Positions 11,571 to 22,735 are shown, numbered from the stretch's first letter. The stretch is DNA of 64,000 bases from Halichoerus grypus (GCF_964656455.1 NC_135722.1:47314628-47378627), one strand, 5' to 3'. The notes: generated from the letters alone by a model not told the origin. Numbers and translations are program-made.

Positions 11571-12760
11571 ACTATGAGGGACGCCGGCCGGCCTCTGCAG
11601 CCCGAAGCCATCTTAGGAAGAAGGAAGTAGAGGGAAGATACACAGAAGAGGAGAGAGACGTCGTGATAGCTTGATTCTGAAAGACTTGAGTATGAAAAAG
11701 TTGTTGAGTTAACCTGAAAGAGACTTTCAGGCTGGACGAGGCTGATTTGTCTTTCACTGCGAAGCCAAAGGATGTCCCCCTCTGGTTTCCTTGTCATCTG
11801 TGGGAATTCGGGCTCAAGGGCAAGATAAGATGAATAACAGAAACTAAACATCTGTGATTTTGCACATCTGAATGTATAACACCCCGCAGTTTTGCGCTTG
11901 CCCAACTCAGTTCTGTCTGTCTTCCCAGGCTGTCCCTTACTGTCCCCAAATAGCTCAGTTCCCTAAAGTGCTGTCCCTGTGGAGGGAGGTTCTCCAAGGG
12001 GCCATGTGCCTGGCCGAGAGTTGTGGCAGCAAGAAAGATGACAGCTGGGATGGAGGAATATGAGGAGGCCATTTCATGGAGCTGGTAAGTCCTTTGTTTT
12101 AGAAATAGACAAAGGACAAAATGAGGCCTGTCTGCTGGGGCACAGAGCCCACGCCGACCACGGGGGAGCCTCAGGGTGGAAGCAGGGGCCTTCCCTCCCT
12201 GACAGCCTGCCCTCCCTTGTCTCGGACTCCATCTCAGAGCACCACACTACCAGCTTCGCCCCACGCCTACACCAGAGATTTATGTCACCCTTGACCCGGC
12301 CACCTCTGCACTCTGGCCCACTGTGGGCTGGACCCGCCGGGCCCCCTGGCTCAGCGGCTGGCTGCGTGAACTGCCTTCATGCCCTCGCTGCCCTTCTCCT
12401 ACCCCCGTCCCGTCCCTGCAAGGTCACCGCAGGCTCACTGTGTCCCTTAGCTGAAGCACAACACCTCCTGAGTGGCACCCTACCGCTCTCCTCTCCCTCC
12501 CTGTTTCCTTTCTGGCCCCGGGCTGGGAGTGGCTCTCCACCGTTCCAAGCTTAAGGTGTGACCCCACTCTTTAGAGCTTTTCTTAACCCTGCTCCCCGGT
12601 GAGGAAACAGCCCCTTGGTTAAGCCCTCCTCACAGGGCTCAGTTGGAGCATGCCACCTGCTTTCTGCCCGGATGCGGCCGCTTGGATGGAGAGAATGGAT
12701 GTAAAGCACAGAGATCCAGCACCTAGGACAGTAGGACAGTTGTCACTCCATACCCAGAAG
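11571..12760. other. Single-copy DNA, nothing recognised
   Basis: Follows the LTR without a recognisable repeat. The first 500 bases may hold decayed element sequence that I cannot name. The 164-codon plus frame at 12060-12554 has no recognisable domain. Confidence 0.45.
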
Positions 12761-12764
12761 CTGT

Positions 12765-13228
12765 ACATACCCTTCTAAGTAATGTTGAAACCTCATTTAT
12801 CTCCATCCCCACTGCCACTCTCCTAGCCCAGGTCACCGTCATCTTGCTCCTGACCATGTGAGTTGTCCTCCTTGTCTCCCTGCTCCAGTCTCATCCTCTT
12901 CCGCTTCTGCCGGAGCTCCCTCTCATTGCGACACCCCTCATGGAGAACCTTCAGCCCCTGGCCGCTCAGCCTGGCCCACAGGCCCTTCCCGACGGCCCCT
13001 GCCTGTCACACACACAGGAGCCCTGCAAGCGGGGACTATGTCCCCAACTCCCTGGGCTGCCCTCTGCCCATGCTCTCAAACCACAGGCTACGGATGGGTT
13101 TTCTGGGCCATCTCTCCCTCTAGACTATTAACTCCATGAAGATCAGTATTCTGTCTTTCAGCATTTCCCCAGCATCCAGCATAGGCCCTGTTCCAATAAG
13201 TGCTCAAAACGTATTTGTGGAAGGAAGG
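12765..13228 (+). repeat. L2 LINE 3' portion
   Basis: The end 'ttaactccatgaagatcagt...ttccccagcatccagcatag...agtgctcaaaacgtatttgt' is the L2 3' end. The upstream 'cagtctcatcctcttccgct' and the pyrimidine-rich run fit the L2 body. Diverged and non-coding. Confidence 0.65.
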
Positions 13229-13234
13229 AAAGGA

Positions 13235-13380
13235 GAAGAAAGTTGAGTGCTGTCTTCTCTGTGCCAGGCCCTTGGCACGTTACCTTCTGTTTGCGTAAGA
13301 GTCACCAGCCTTTAACCATGGTATTACAGACACAGTGGTCTTATGACTCATATTAGCCAGAACTTTCTAAGTGATGTTAA
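13235..13380 (-). repeat. Possible decayed MIR, antisense
   Basis: 'ctctgtgccaggcccttggc' resembles the reversed MIR or L2 3' end, followed by weak similarity only. Confidence 0.3.
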
Positions 13381-13839
13381 GATTAGAAGGTTGGGCTTGT
13401 CAACAGCTGGAATTTGGATGATAGCAGGACAGGCTTAACTCGGACTCTGCAAGTCCTCTTAGGGAAGCTTCTGGAGATGCCTGGAGTCCTGCGGCTCCAA
13501 CCTCACCCATCTCTGAAGCCAAACATGGAGGAGGGTGGAGGTGGGGCAAGTCTCCAGATGGGCCCTTTTCCTGTGTACCCTGAGCTGATTGGGGCGGCGG
13601 GGAAGGGAGGGGTGTCATGTCCAACCAGGCAGCCCAGAGGCACATGGGAGATGTGACAAGCCAGGGGCTAGGTGAGAGGGAGCAGAGAATCCCAGCCCCG
13701 GAGGCCTCAGCCAGCTGTGGGATTTGACTCCCCGCCGAAGGGGTATGCAGTAACGTGGACCTAGGCCTGAGCACTCCTCTCCACACCCTGGAAGGAAACA
13801 AAGCCTATGACTGACCCAAACCTGTGAGAATAAAATAAT

Positions 13840-14055
13840 GGTCAAGACTCTGGAACCAGACTGTCGAGGTTTGAATACCTGCTCCAGTCCTTACTGGCTA
13901 TGTGACCCAGGCATGTGACTTGACGATCGGTACTCAGTCTTCTAATCTGTGAAACAGGGCCGATACAGTATTTACCTCCCACATTGTAAGGGTGAAAGGT
14001 GGGAAGGTGGAAAGCTCTTGCGACTGTGCGGGCACATGTAAGTGCTGTTGAGGGG
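13840..14055 (+). repeat. MIR, near full length
   Basis: Sense order: 'actctggaaccagactgtcg', 'ggctatgtgacccaggcatg', 'cttctaatctgtgaaacagg' and 'gtaagtgctgttgag'. Confidence 0.85.
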
Positions 14056-15305
14056 GTTGCTGCTGTTCTTATATGTATTTCCTGGGTGCTCAAGAGAGGA
14101 AGAGAGGGGGCTGGAATGGGCTGCAGGGAAGAAGGTGCCCCCACTGTAGCTTTGAAGGATTAATACAATCGCCTGTGGAAGAGAAGAGCATGGAAGCGTA
14201 TTCAAAGCTGAGGGCACAGCCTGAGTTTGTAATTGGGGTGCCTTTGGGGGATGGTAAAGGTGCTAGGTGATGGGGGCCCAGGCAGGGAGAGGGCCTGTGG
14301 TGGGAGATGAAACCACATCTCCCAAGGTTGGGAGTGTTGGGCTCTGTCCTCTGGTGCTGAGAAGCCACCAGAAGGCTGTTACCAGGGGCAAGGCGTGGGC
14401 ACCCCTGTATTCTGGCATCAATCTGGGGTAGCGGAGAGGATGGGGCCATTGGGTGGGGGGATTATCAGGTAGGAGGGGGGGAGCAGAGAGGCCAGTTATG
14501 AAGCTGGGTCCCCAGACTCGGTGGGGGCAGGGCCAGGGTGAGCGGTGAATGCAGCCCCCTGAGCCGGGATCCGGAGGGCGCCTCAGTGCCCAGGCCTGAC
14601 CCCTCTCCCTCTTCTTCCTCCCTTTGTCCAGAGCCTGCCCCAGGGCTCAGCCACTGCTCTGGAGGGCCTCCCTTAAGGGCTTGGGCCTTCATCCCTTCCT
14701 GGGTTGCAGAGTGGCAAACCAACTGTTTCCATACTTTCCGCGTCCATCAGTGACCCCAGCAAGACCCCCGCTCAGTGCTCTGACGGCTTCCCTGCAGAAA
14801 GCACAGCAGAGGCAGAAACAGGTTCCCGGGGCCCTGACAGGGTGTCCAGGGCGGGTGTCCGGGGCAGGTGTCCAGGGCGGGTGTCCAGGGCGGGTGTCCA
14901 GGGCGGGTGTCCGGGGCGGGTGTCCGGGGCGGGTGTCCAGGGCGGGTGTCCAGGGCAGGTGTCCGGCTACAGCGCCGACGCCTTCTGAGGTGGCAGCTGA
15001 AACCCCACTGGGTTTTGGCTTCTGCTTCCCTCTCCAGGAAAGGTTGGGACCCATCTTACTGAGACACTCCTCTCTGACCCACAGTCCCCCCCTGGACCCA
15101 TCTTACAGAGAGCCACAGACCCCGTGTCCAATAGGAGGAGACCCCCCAGTCAGGACAGCAGGGACCTTGTGCCATAGAGGGTATTCTTGAGGGCCCTGCC
15201 TTTAGGCTGGGCTTCACCCAGGTCTGTAGGCTTCAGCCGGGCCATGAAGGAAACCATGGGTGTATTGGCCTGTGTGGAGGGAGGCAGCAGAGAATGGGGA
15301 CCTGG
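14056..15305. other. GC-rich single-copy DNA around a minisatellite
   Basis: Apart from the 13-bp tandem array at 14841-14967, nothing was identified. The 188-codon plus frame at 14624-15190 is carried through by the array, whose 13-base period opens all three frames. Confidence 0.5.
14841..14967 (+). repeat. 13-bp minisatellite, about 9.8 copies
   Basis: Tandem units of 'ggtgtccagggcg' with two main variants, an A/G switch at unit position 8 and a G/A switch at position 13. Nine full units span 14841-14957, followed by a partial unit to 14967. Because 13 is not a multiple of 3, the array cycles through all frames and yields spurious Gly/Arg/Val/Cys-rich frames. Confidence 0.97.
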
Positions 15306-15309
15306 GGCA

Positions 15310-15440
15310 AGGCCACCTGATACCACCACTTCCTGACAATGCGATGCTGAGCAAAATAGCCTTGCTGGGCCTCAGCTTCCCCGTCTGTCAAATGGGGATA
15401 GCAGTAGTCGGTTAACCTGTCACGAGGGTGGGAGTGAGTC
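15310..15440 (+). repeat. MIR fragment
   Basis: 'tgggcctcagcttccccgtc' and 'tgtcaaatggggatagcagt' are the MIR core in sense orientation. Confidence 0.75.
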
Positions 15441-16460
15441 CGTGCCTCACAGCTGGGTACACACTGTCCCTCCGTGTTGGCTCATGGTTTCCGTCATCTT
15501 TTTGTGCTCCGTGGGCATATGTGCGCCTGATGACGTGTGAGCAATGACTCTGTGGGGCAGGAGAGCACTAGGTGGAAATTGGGCATATCTGAGGGGGGAG
15601 GGGAAAAGAGAGGGGGAGGCAGCGAGAAAAAGGAAGGCTGAATCAGGAAGGCTCATCTCACCCCTCTCAGGACAGGACACAGAGACTTTCTGCAGCATCC
15701 CTCACGGGCCGTGGTTTAGCCTCTACTTGCATCCTCACAGGGCAGGGGAGCTCATTCCCACTCTAGCCTGCTTGGTTTGTTGTTAGACCCTCTGAAGTTA
15801 GCGAGTCTGTTCTTAAGGGACCTGTATGTCTCAGGCCTCAGCAACCCACTGGCATCTCCCTGGGCCCAGCCCCAGCTCAGATCTCTGTAGACCTTCCTTT
15901 GCCAAGTGTTTCGGGTGATGACCAGAAGTACCTCGCATGGGGGGCAGCCAGCCGAGCCAGAATCCTGCTCAAGCTCCCACTGTTCCTGCCGCCCGCGCCC
16001 CGGAGCTCACTGTCCCAGGCATTTGCTGTTGCCTCTACCTACAGTCACGTGGCAAAGGAGACCCATGTCTGCAGGATCCCCCCGTCAAAGTGGGGGTGCC
16101 CCCATGTCACACCCAGTTAGAGGTCCCACAGCTGGGGGGCTTCAGGGTACAGACGCAGTGACTCCGTCTGTGATGATTTCCTCCCTGCAAGCACGTGCCC
16201 CCCGGATGGCCAGCCCCCCGGCTGCAGGGCCGTACCCCACTTTCCTGCAGGGGCTCTGACCTGGCTGGGTGTGCCCGCCACGTCAGCCGCTATCACCCTT
16301 TGGATGAACTGTCACCTGGGGCCTGCTCTCCATCGGGGCCCTAGAGCCCATATAAAAGGATTGTATGTGGTTCTAAATGCAAGTGTTTTCACAGGATATG
16401 GCTCTTACGTAAACCTTGGATGCACACGCTTGCGCAGGGAGCGGCCTCAATGTCTCCGTC
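15441..16460. other. GC-rich single-copy DNA
   Basis: Contains a purine-rich run near 15590-15645 and otherwise nothing recognisable. Confidence 0.5.
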
Positions 16461-16475
16461 AGAAGTAGCAGAGGC

Positions 16476-16692
16476 AGGCGCGCCGAGTGGCTCCGTCGGT
16501 TAAGCATCCGACTTTTGATTGCGGCTCAGGTCAGGATCTCAGGGTCCTGGGATGGAACCCTGTGTTGGGCTCAGTTTCGGGCTCCTTGCTCAGCATAGAG
16601 TCTGCTTGAGATTCTGTCTCCCACTCCCCACTCCCTCTGCCCCCCCCCCACTCGCTCTCTAAAATAAATAAATCAATCTTAAAAAAAAAAAA
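16476..16692 (+). mobile_element. can-SINE, older subtype
   Basis: Head 'aggcgcgccgagtggctccg' carries substitutions. The body has 'gacttttgattgcggctcag' and 'agagtctgcttgagattctg', an older carnivore subtype than most copies here. The target duplication 'agaagtagcagaggc' (16461-16475) and 'agaagtatcagaggc' (16693-16707) differ at one base. Confidence 0.93.
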
Positions 16693-16824
16693 AGAAGTAT
16701 CAGAGGCCACTCTTGCCCCTACATCCCTGCTCCATTCACTCTCTCTGGCACACAACTTGCCCCCTTGGTCCCCCCCCAGTGGGCCTCATTCTGCTTTTTG
16801 GAACAGGGAAAATCAGGTCTTAAT

Positions 16825-17200
16825 AATAGAAATAGTAATATTTATTGAGTTCTCACAGTATGCCAGGTCTATTATATCTGTTGGAAGAATGCCTACTAGC
16901 TATGTAGCCTTGGGCAAGTAACCTCTCCGTGTCTCATTTTCCTGATCTGTAAAATGGGGAAATAATATCTATCTCACAGGTTTGCAGTGCAGATCAAATG
17001 AGTGTGTGAATGGAAAGTGTTTAGAATAGTTATAACAAGTGTTCCAAAAGTGTTAGATCTCATAATCATACAACTTAATGACTTAGGCTCTATTTATCAT
17101 TCCATTTTCCAGACAAGGAAACAGTCTGTGAAGGTGGTATGACTTTCGGAACCCACACAGTTGGTTAAAAGAGGGGCAGGGGTTACAGTCAGATCTGACT
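16825..17200 (-). repeat. MIR, antisense, split by a second MIR
   Basis: The left part is 'atttattgagttctcacagt' + 'atgccagg' (to about 16880). The right part, from about 17075, is 'cattccattttccagacaag' with 'ggaacccacacagttgg'. Together they form one reversed MIR interrupted by the sense MIR at 16885-17070. Confidence 0.65.
16885..17070 (+). repeat. MIR, sense, inserted in another MIR
   Basis: 'tactagctatgtagccttgg', 'gtaacctctccgtgtctcat' and 'gatctgtaaaatggggaaat' are sense MIR. The element lies between the two halves of the reversed copy. Confidence 0.8.
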
Positions 17201-17427
17201 TCAGGACTAACCCTCCCTAACCCCTCTCCTAAGTCCCAAATGTCCCACTGCTTCCCCACGGCCCTCTCTGGACATACTCTCCTTGTATCTGGGTTTCCTC
17301 AGGCTAAAAGCCTCCAGTTCTTCCAGCTGTAGGCTCAGGCTGTTATTGCTCAACGAGGTATTACTTCTTCTCCCGTTAAGGCAGAAGATGAGGCCACAGT
17401 CAAGAAATCAAGAAGGAAGTTAGTGGG

Positions 17428-17623
17428 GGGCGCCTGGGTGGCTCAGTTGGTTAAGCGAATGCCTTCGGCTCAGGTCATGATCTCAGGGTCCTGGGATCGA
17501 GCCCCGCATCGGGCTCCCTGCTCGGCGGGAAGCCTGCTTCTTCCTCTCTCGCTGTCTCTCTCTGTCAAATAAATAAATAAAATCTTTAAAAAAAAAAAAA
17601 AAATTTAATTAAAAAAAAAAAAA
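17428..17623 (+). mobile_element. can-SINE with perfect 17-bp target duplication
   Basis: Young-type monomer with 'tgccttcggctcaggtcatg', 'gggatcgagccccgcatcgg' and a tail with two A runs around 'tttaatt'. The target duplication 'agaaggaagttagtggg' is perfect at 17411-17427 and 17624-17640. Confidence 0.96.
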
Positions 17624-17640
17624 AGAAGGAAGTTAGTGGG

Positions 17641-18374
17641 TGGGGAGGCGACCGTGGACACGTGGAGAGTTGCTCTGGGAGCCCAGGGACAGGAGGAAAG
17701 CTGAAGGTCTCAGGGAGGCAGTGGGAGTGGTGTGGGAATGGCCCCCCTGGGTGGCCCAGAAACTGCCAGCGATGCGTTGGGGCAGGTGAATGAGGAACCA
17801 GAACCCAACAGAGGCAGCCTCCCTGCTCTGTGGGGTCACTGTCCTCTAGGCAACACGGCCTTGCTAGATACAGCGGCCCGAGCCCTGAGGCTCCCAAGAG
17901 GACCAAAGGCGGTGATGGGGTGCCTGGCCCGAACTCCTAGGCTGCATATTAATACCTAAGGGCCTGGGGAAAGCCCCCTCAAAGTATGACCTGGGGTCTC
18001 TGGGAGCCTCAGTTTCTTTGACTTAAAACAGATGCGTAGCCAAAGGTGCTCTCCTAAGACCTGCCCCCGGATAGGGCTCTTTGGAATGTGTTACCACTCC
18101 GATTGGAGCCAGGCTGATGTTGGGAGGCAGCCGGACTCAGGAATAACCCAGGTTCCGCCTCTGCTTCAGCCTGGGAGCTGCCTGGTAGTTGGGGCACACA
18201 GTCTCTCAGTGCTTGTCTCCCCAGCTGGAAAATGAGGGAAGAAGATAATTGGTCACACGTGAGGGTCTTTCCAACTGATGTCCTGTAAGCTGTACTTTGC
18301 TCAAGGTCTGAAGAAAGGCTAGAAGCAGCAGCTGAGAAGGCTCCCGCAGAGGATGAGCTCTCCAGGGAGTCCAC
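17641..18374. other. Single-copy DNA with a possible decayed MIR
   Basis: The segment 18140-18260 has weak sense-MIR phrases ('gtctccccagctggaaaatg'). Nothing else was recognised. Confidence 0.4.
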
Positions 18375-18379
18375 AGCTA

Positions 18380-18475
18380 TGAACGACATTTATTGGACAC
18401 CAACTCAGGGCAGGCACTGTTGTAGGCACTTGGATTCATCAGTGATAAAAACCAAGATCCCTGGTAGTTCTCGGG
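18380..18475 (-). repeat. L2 3' end, antisense
   Basis: 'tttattggacaccaactcag', 'ggcaggcactgttgtaggca' and 'gataaaaaccaagatccctg' match the reversed L2 3' end. Confidence 0.55.
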
Positions 18476-18649
18476 TAGGCCACAGGTAGATTTGAGGACA
18501 CTGAGGTACACTGTACATGGAAGGGAGGGGCCTTGCTCTTCGAGAAAAGCAAGTTGGAATCCCTTTGTAAATCAAGGGAAGTCCCTTCATTCCTCTCCTG
18601 AAAAAGACCCCAGTTTTTATAAACTGTTTGCTTAAAAGGAAGCCATCAG

Positions 18650-18765
18650 AGACCAGCCAGTTTCCAGGCTGTTGGAGGTGCTCATTTGCATATGGATATG
18701 CTATTTATAAACGTACTTCTATTCATTAAAGCAGGTTCCCCAAGGCCCTCGGCTGCTCAACAAGG
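18650..18765. promoter_or_regulatory. Candidate regulatory element with POU octamer
   Basis: Contains the exact octamer 'atttgcat' at 18684-18691, followed by 'atggatatgctatttataaa' and 'ttcattaaag'. Repeat-free and directly upstream of the CpG island. The regulatory role is inferred. Confidence 0.4.
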
Positions 18766-19240
18766 TGTGGCGGCGGGGCGCGCGCGCCTTCTGCCGGGGA
18801 GGCCCGCCTGCCCCGGGCACCGCTCCGCACCAGCCCCGGGGGGGCGGCGGTCGGGGGCGGTCGGGCCCGGGGCACGCAGGCCCGGACAGCCGAGAGGAGG
18901 GCCGTCCGGACAGCGGCGTGAGGTGGCGGGGTCGGGGAGGCGACCGGGAGGAGAGGCCTGGCTACCGGGCTGCCATCAGGCCCAGGCGGGGCGGTGCCCA
19001 GGGCTGGCCGGGGAGGTGTCGCCTTCTGTCCTTGACGGTGGCCATGGCGGTGGCGAGCGTGGCTGGGTGACACGCCCCGACCCACCCCTGCAGCCGTTCC
19101 TGTTGAGGAAGTGCGGGTGGCCATGCCCTGGTCATCCCCGGAGGCTCCTGGTGGCGGCCGGGCAGGGTGAGGGTGCTGCGCGCACAGCCAGCCCTCCCTG
19201 GGCGCGCCGCGCTCCACCCTCCACTCCGCACCCTCTAAGC
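18766..19240. promoter_or_regulatory. CpG island
   Basis: A GC-rich block with undepleted CpG, including a CGCGCGCG run near 18778-18786 and dozens of CpGs in the first 230 bases. It sits abruptly between two AT-rich islands. Such islands mark promoters or developmental enhancers. No TATA box, clear exon or splice signal was identified, so whether it starts a transcript is open. Open frames across it (206 codons plus, 172 codons minus) have biased Ala/Arg/Gly/Pro composition and are not credible proteins by themselves. Confidence 0.7.
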
Positions 19241-19580
19241 GCACATCCTTCTAATGGGATTAGGCTTCACACGGGTCAGGGAACAATTTATTATTCTGCG
19301 GGCTAGAGCCAAGTTTCCCTTTGAAAAATGGTTACTCCTGGAGTCGGCAATTACTTCAAAATAAATTTACCAAAGACAAAATTGTGCCTCTTGGGTCAGT
19401 AAACGACTTGCCTGTTTGGGGCTGAGGAGACAAGGTGTTTATTAAGGACCGCCTTCGTTTTCTGTGCAGGTTTTTCAGTTTGAATAATTGTCCAATTAAA
19501 TATAATTTGGAAGTCAGTGCTAACCCAGTGCCTGGATTGCAGGAGGAAGAATCACTCGGAGGCGTGCATTAATAAATCCC
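19241..19580. promoter_or_regulatory. Candidate conserved regulatory element
   Basis: Repeat-free AT-rich block next to the CpG island. It includes 'taatgggatta' at 19252-19262, a TAAT-N3-ATTA arrangement bound by paired-class homeodomain dimers. It also has 'gaacaatttattattctg', 'ggtgtttattaagg' and 'ttgtccaattaaatataatt'. Function is inferred. Confidence 0.42.
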
Positions 19581-19839
19581 TCGGAGCCCCATTGCTCCCC
19601 AAACCCCTCCTTTGGTTTAATTTTGAGAAATTTTTTTGTCTTCCCACGGCCTCTATGCCTACCGTTTGGAAATGAGCTTCTTTCCCCAAAGAATTCCTAG
19701 GCCTCGCTTGCTTCCATCTGTCTGTCCGCTTCTCCCCAGCAAGCAGATGCATGGGGTTTCTCAGTGGGGCCCATGTGCTGGGTGGGGCTGGGGCTAACAG
19801 CCTGTTCTTTGATGAGCCTGCGCACTTGTGGGTTATTCT

Positions 19840-20915
19840 ATCATCCATCTAACTCCTACTGAGAGCTTACTCTGGGCCAGGCCTAGAGCTGGAAAAGCAG
19901 AAAAACCAGACATTGTTCTGGCCCTCAAAGATGACTCAGCCCATTGAGAGAGAGGGACCGGTAAATGGACAGGCATAGTGCAATGTGGCTGGTGCTGTGT
20001 CCTCCTCCCATGGGGACCCTGGGAGCAGAGGTGACCCCTTACCCACCCTGGCCAAAGGGGGCTTACCTGGAAAAGAGGACAGATAAGTGAAGCCTGGAAG
20101 ACCAAGAGGAGACAGGCCCAGGAGGCGAGAGGGTGCAGAAACCCAGAAGTGGGGGAGCATGGAGGAGAAGGACCCCACGTGCTTCGTGGTGGGAGGCGCA
20201 GGGGCATTGGGGTTTGGGTAGGAGATGAGGCAGGAGAGCGCTGAGGCTGGGGTGTGGTGGTCCATTGAGCCAAGTGAAGGAATACGAAGTTTATCTGGAT
20301 TTGAGGGTGATGCAGGGCGGGGACTCGAGCGAGTCCAGCCGGGCCCCAGATTTACACAATACCTGGCACAAGATTCACAGAAGCACTGTGGACTGGAAAA
20401 GTCCTTTGTAAAGAAGGACTCTGTACTTGCGCAACTCGGGGAGGGAGCGCCTTTTTAAAGTTTGTACCCTCGTCTGGGCCCAGGGGCAATGCAAGCTTTC
20501 CAAGAGGAGATAACAGGACCAGATTTTTTTTTTTTTAAGATTTTTTTGTTTTTGTTTTTATTTATTCATTCGAGACACAGAGATAAAGACAGAGAGAGAG
20601 AGAGAGAGAATGAGCAGGGGGAGAAGCACAGGGAGGGGGAGAAGCAGACTCCCCGCTGAGCAGGGAGCCCGATGCGGGGCTCGATCCCAGGACCCTGGGA
20701 GCATGACCTGAGCCGAAGGCAGACGCTTAGCCATCTGAGCCACCCAGGCGCCCCCAGAACCAGATTTTTAAAGAAAGATCATTGGTGGCTGTGTGCTGGA
20801 ACCCATCCTCCCAGCCCAGTGCAGCCCAAGGTTTAGGGTCAGGGTCAGGGAGGCCAGTTAGGAAGTGACTGCAAGCATCCTAGGGAAAGGAGGACCACAC
20901 TTAAGTCAAGGAAAG
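19840..20915 (-). repeat. L2 LINE, antisense, long diverged copy
   Basis: Begins with a reversed L2 3' end ('cttactctgggccaggccta', 'acattgttctggccctcaaa'). Near 20490-20890 it shows the deeper L2 phrases 'gataacaggaccag', 'attggtggctgtgtgctgga' and 'aggccagttaggaag'. The middle (about 20130-20480) is poorly preserved. A can-SINE interrupts it at 20529-20756. Confidence 0.65.
20529..20756 (-). mobile_element. can-SINE, antisense
   Basis: Reads poly-T, 'tttatttattcattcgagac', a GA-rich body, 'gcggggctcgatcccaggac', and ends 'gccacccaggcgcccc'. The flanking duplication is 'accagattttt' (from 20518 and from 20759). Confidence 0.95.
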
Positions 20916-21845
20916 AGCAGGGAGGACGGGGGAGGAGCTGTGCCTGGCATCATGGTTGGGCAGACCGAACAGGCAAGAATTGCTCATTGGCCTCACTGGG
21001 AAAGTCCATAGACTAACGGAGAGAAACGGGCCTCTCGGCGGCTGGAGGGGTCACCATGGATGGAGCTACCACCCGCTTGGCCTACAGACGAAGTCTGGGG
21101 GAGATGGATGCAGGGGAGGCAGCCGTGTTCCCTGAAGGTCAGCTCAGCAAGGAGACTGGCAGCCCCGAGGGTAGCATGTCTACCGATGCAGGAGGTCTGG
21201 GCTGGGCCTGGTGCCGAGGTCAGGGTCAGTGACAGGGTCACCTCAGGGCTGAGCTGGTGACCAGGATTCTGTTCAGCCCATTTAAGCTGGGAGAAGAGGA
21301 GATCACAGTGGCGTGGGCCCTGAGTCAGAGACTCCTGGCCACTCCTTCCTCACTCCCACCCCAAACATGAAGAATTGATCAGTGCAAAGTCTCCTTGAGG
21401 CCTGAGGTCGGCTTTGGTGGCCTTCTGATCCTCGCAGCCTGGCTGCCTGACCTGTGGCTCACTTGGGGCCCAAGAACTGGGGTGGGGAATGAATAATGAC
21501 TTGGGGGGCCTCCGTCACTGCCACCCTCTTACTTGTCCCTTCTAGGCCTGGCCCCAAGGTTCCACTCTATCCAATGCTCTCAACCCACCCTCCTGCAGCC
21601 CAAAGATGAGCAGTGACCCGAGTTCACGGGGTGGGGGGTTGCCCTGCCTGCAAGCCTGGCACCTCCAGCTGGTGGTTTGGATTCTCCCCAGAAGGGGCCC
21701 AGGGCTCTGATGATCAGGCCTCCAAAGCGGTCCTCGGGGTCCATGCTGCATGTGGGAAGACTGAGGTCAGGAGATGGAAGGAGAGTCCCTCAGGGACACA
21801 CACCGAGAGAGCCAATTCTAGCTGCAGGGCTCCCGTCCTCCAGGC
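20916..21845. other. Single-copy DNA
   Basis: Nothing recognisable. 'aggtcagggtcagtgacagg' near 21220 contains clustered receptor-like half-sites but no clean spaced pair. Confidence 0.5.
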
Positions 21846-21848
21846 AGG

Positions 21849-22195
21849 GTTGTTTGCCCGTTGTTGTAGCCCATTAGGGCTTCTATACCAAACACCAAAG
21901 ACGGGGTGGGTTCTAAACTACAGAAATTTATTTCTCATAATTCTGGAGGCTGGGAGGCCAGGAGGAGGGTGTCACCATGGTCAGGTCCAGGGAAGGCCCT
22001 TTTCCATGTCACAGACTGCTGACTTCTCACTGTGCCCTCACATGGTGGAAGGGGCTAGGGAGCTCTGTGGGGCCTCTTTTATAATCACTTCCCAAAGGCC
22101 CCATTTCCTAATACCATCGCCATAGGAATGAGGATTTCCACATATGAATTTGTGGCGGGCGACAGAGGAGGACACAAACATTCAGACTATGGTGT
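21849..22195 (-). mobile_element. MLT1-type LTR (MaLR), antisense, near full length
   Basis: The reversed MLT1 order is clear: 'gggcttctataccaaacacc', 'cagaaatttatttctcataa', 'ttctggaggctgggaggcca', 'tcactgtgccctcacatggt', 'cttcccaaaggccccatttc', 'aataccatcgccatagg' and 'gaggacacaaacattcagac'. Non-coding solitary LTR. Confidence 0.88.
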
Positions 22196-22429
22196 ATGGC
22201 AATTGTTACACCTACTTGCCCAACCTAGAGACATAATGGGGGAGGTGGGCGGCAGCCCTGGGGTCCCCACAGGGGGATCCATCCTCTGGGAGGGGCTTGT
22301 AGAGGGCAGCTGAGGGCCCAGAGAACTTCTGTGGTACTGTCCTGGCCAGCTAGATCTGATGGGGTGAGACGCCCTCACATAGAGATGGAGTTTAGATTTT
22401 AGTTGGGGGCGGGGGGGGGCAGATAGCCA

Positions 22430-22735
22430 CACAAGAAAGAAAAGCGTAGAATATGTCAGTTGTAATAAGTGCTATGCAGAAAAATAAAGTGCGGGAGGGG
22501 GCTAGGCAGTGGGGGGGAGTGCCATTTTAAGTGGGATGGCCAAGAAAGTTTCACTGAGAACTTGACATTTGAGTGGAGACTTGAAGGAGGATGTCTGCGG
22601 AAAGAGCTTTCTGGGCGGGAGAACAGCACTGTGAAGGCCCTGGGGCAGAAGCTTGGGTGGCCTGTTGAGCAAGGAGTCAGGGCTGGAAATGGGATGACCA
22701 GAGTGGCAAGGGCTTGCGGGTGGGAGAATCACAGA
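22430..22735 (-). repeat. L2 LINE, antisense
   Basis: 'ataagtgctatgcagaaaaa', 'cttgacatttgagtggagac', 'ttgaaggaggatg' and 'gtgaaggccctggggcagaa' are reversed L2 landmarks. Confidence 0.8.

Noticed and set aside
14624..15190. 188-codon frame with repeating Gly-Cys-Pro-Gly-Arg-Val motifs
   Set aside because: Produced by the 13-bp minisatellite; frames on both strands show the same artefact.
17428..17520. tRNA-like A and B boxes
   Set aside because: They belong to the SINE promoter; the cloverleaf is degraded and the element has a SINE tail and target duplications. The same applies to the other nine SINEs.
18686..19306. 206-codon plus-strand frame (and a 172-codon minus-strand frame) over the CpG island
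   Set aside because: Stop codons are rare in CpG-dense DNA; both strands are open with Ala/Arg/Gly/Pro-rich, domainless translations. A first exon here cannot be excluded but is not supported.
21849..22195. Possible endogenous retrovirus
   Set aside because: Only a solitary non-coding MLT1 LTR is present; no internal gag, pol or env sequence adjoins it or the LTRs at 11289 and 24508.
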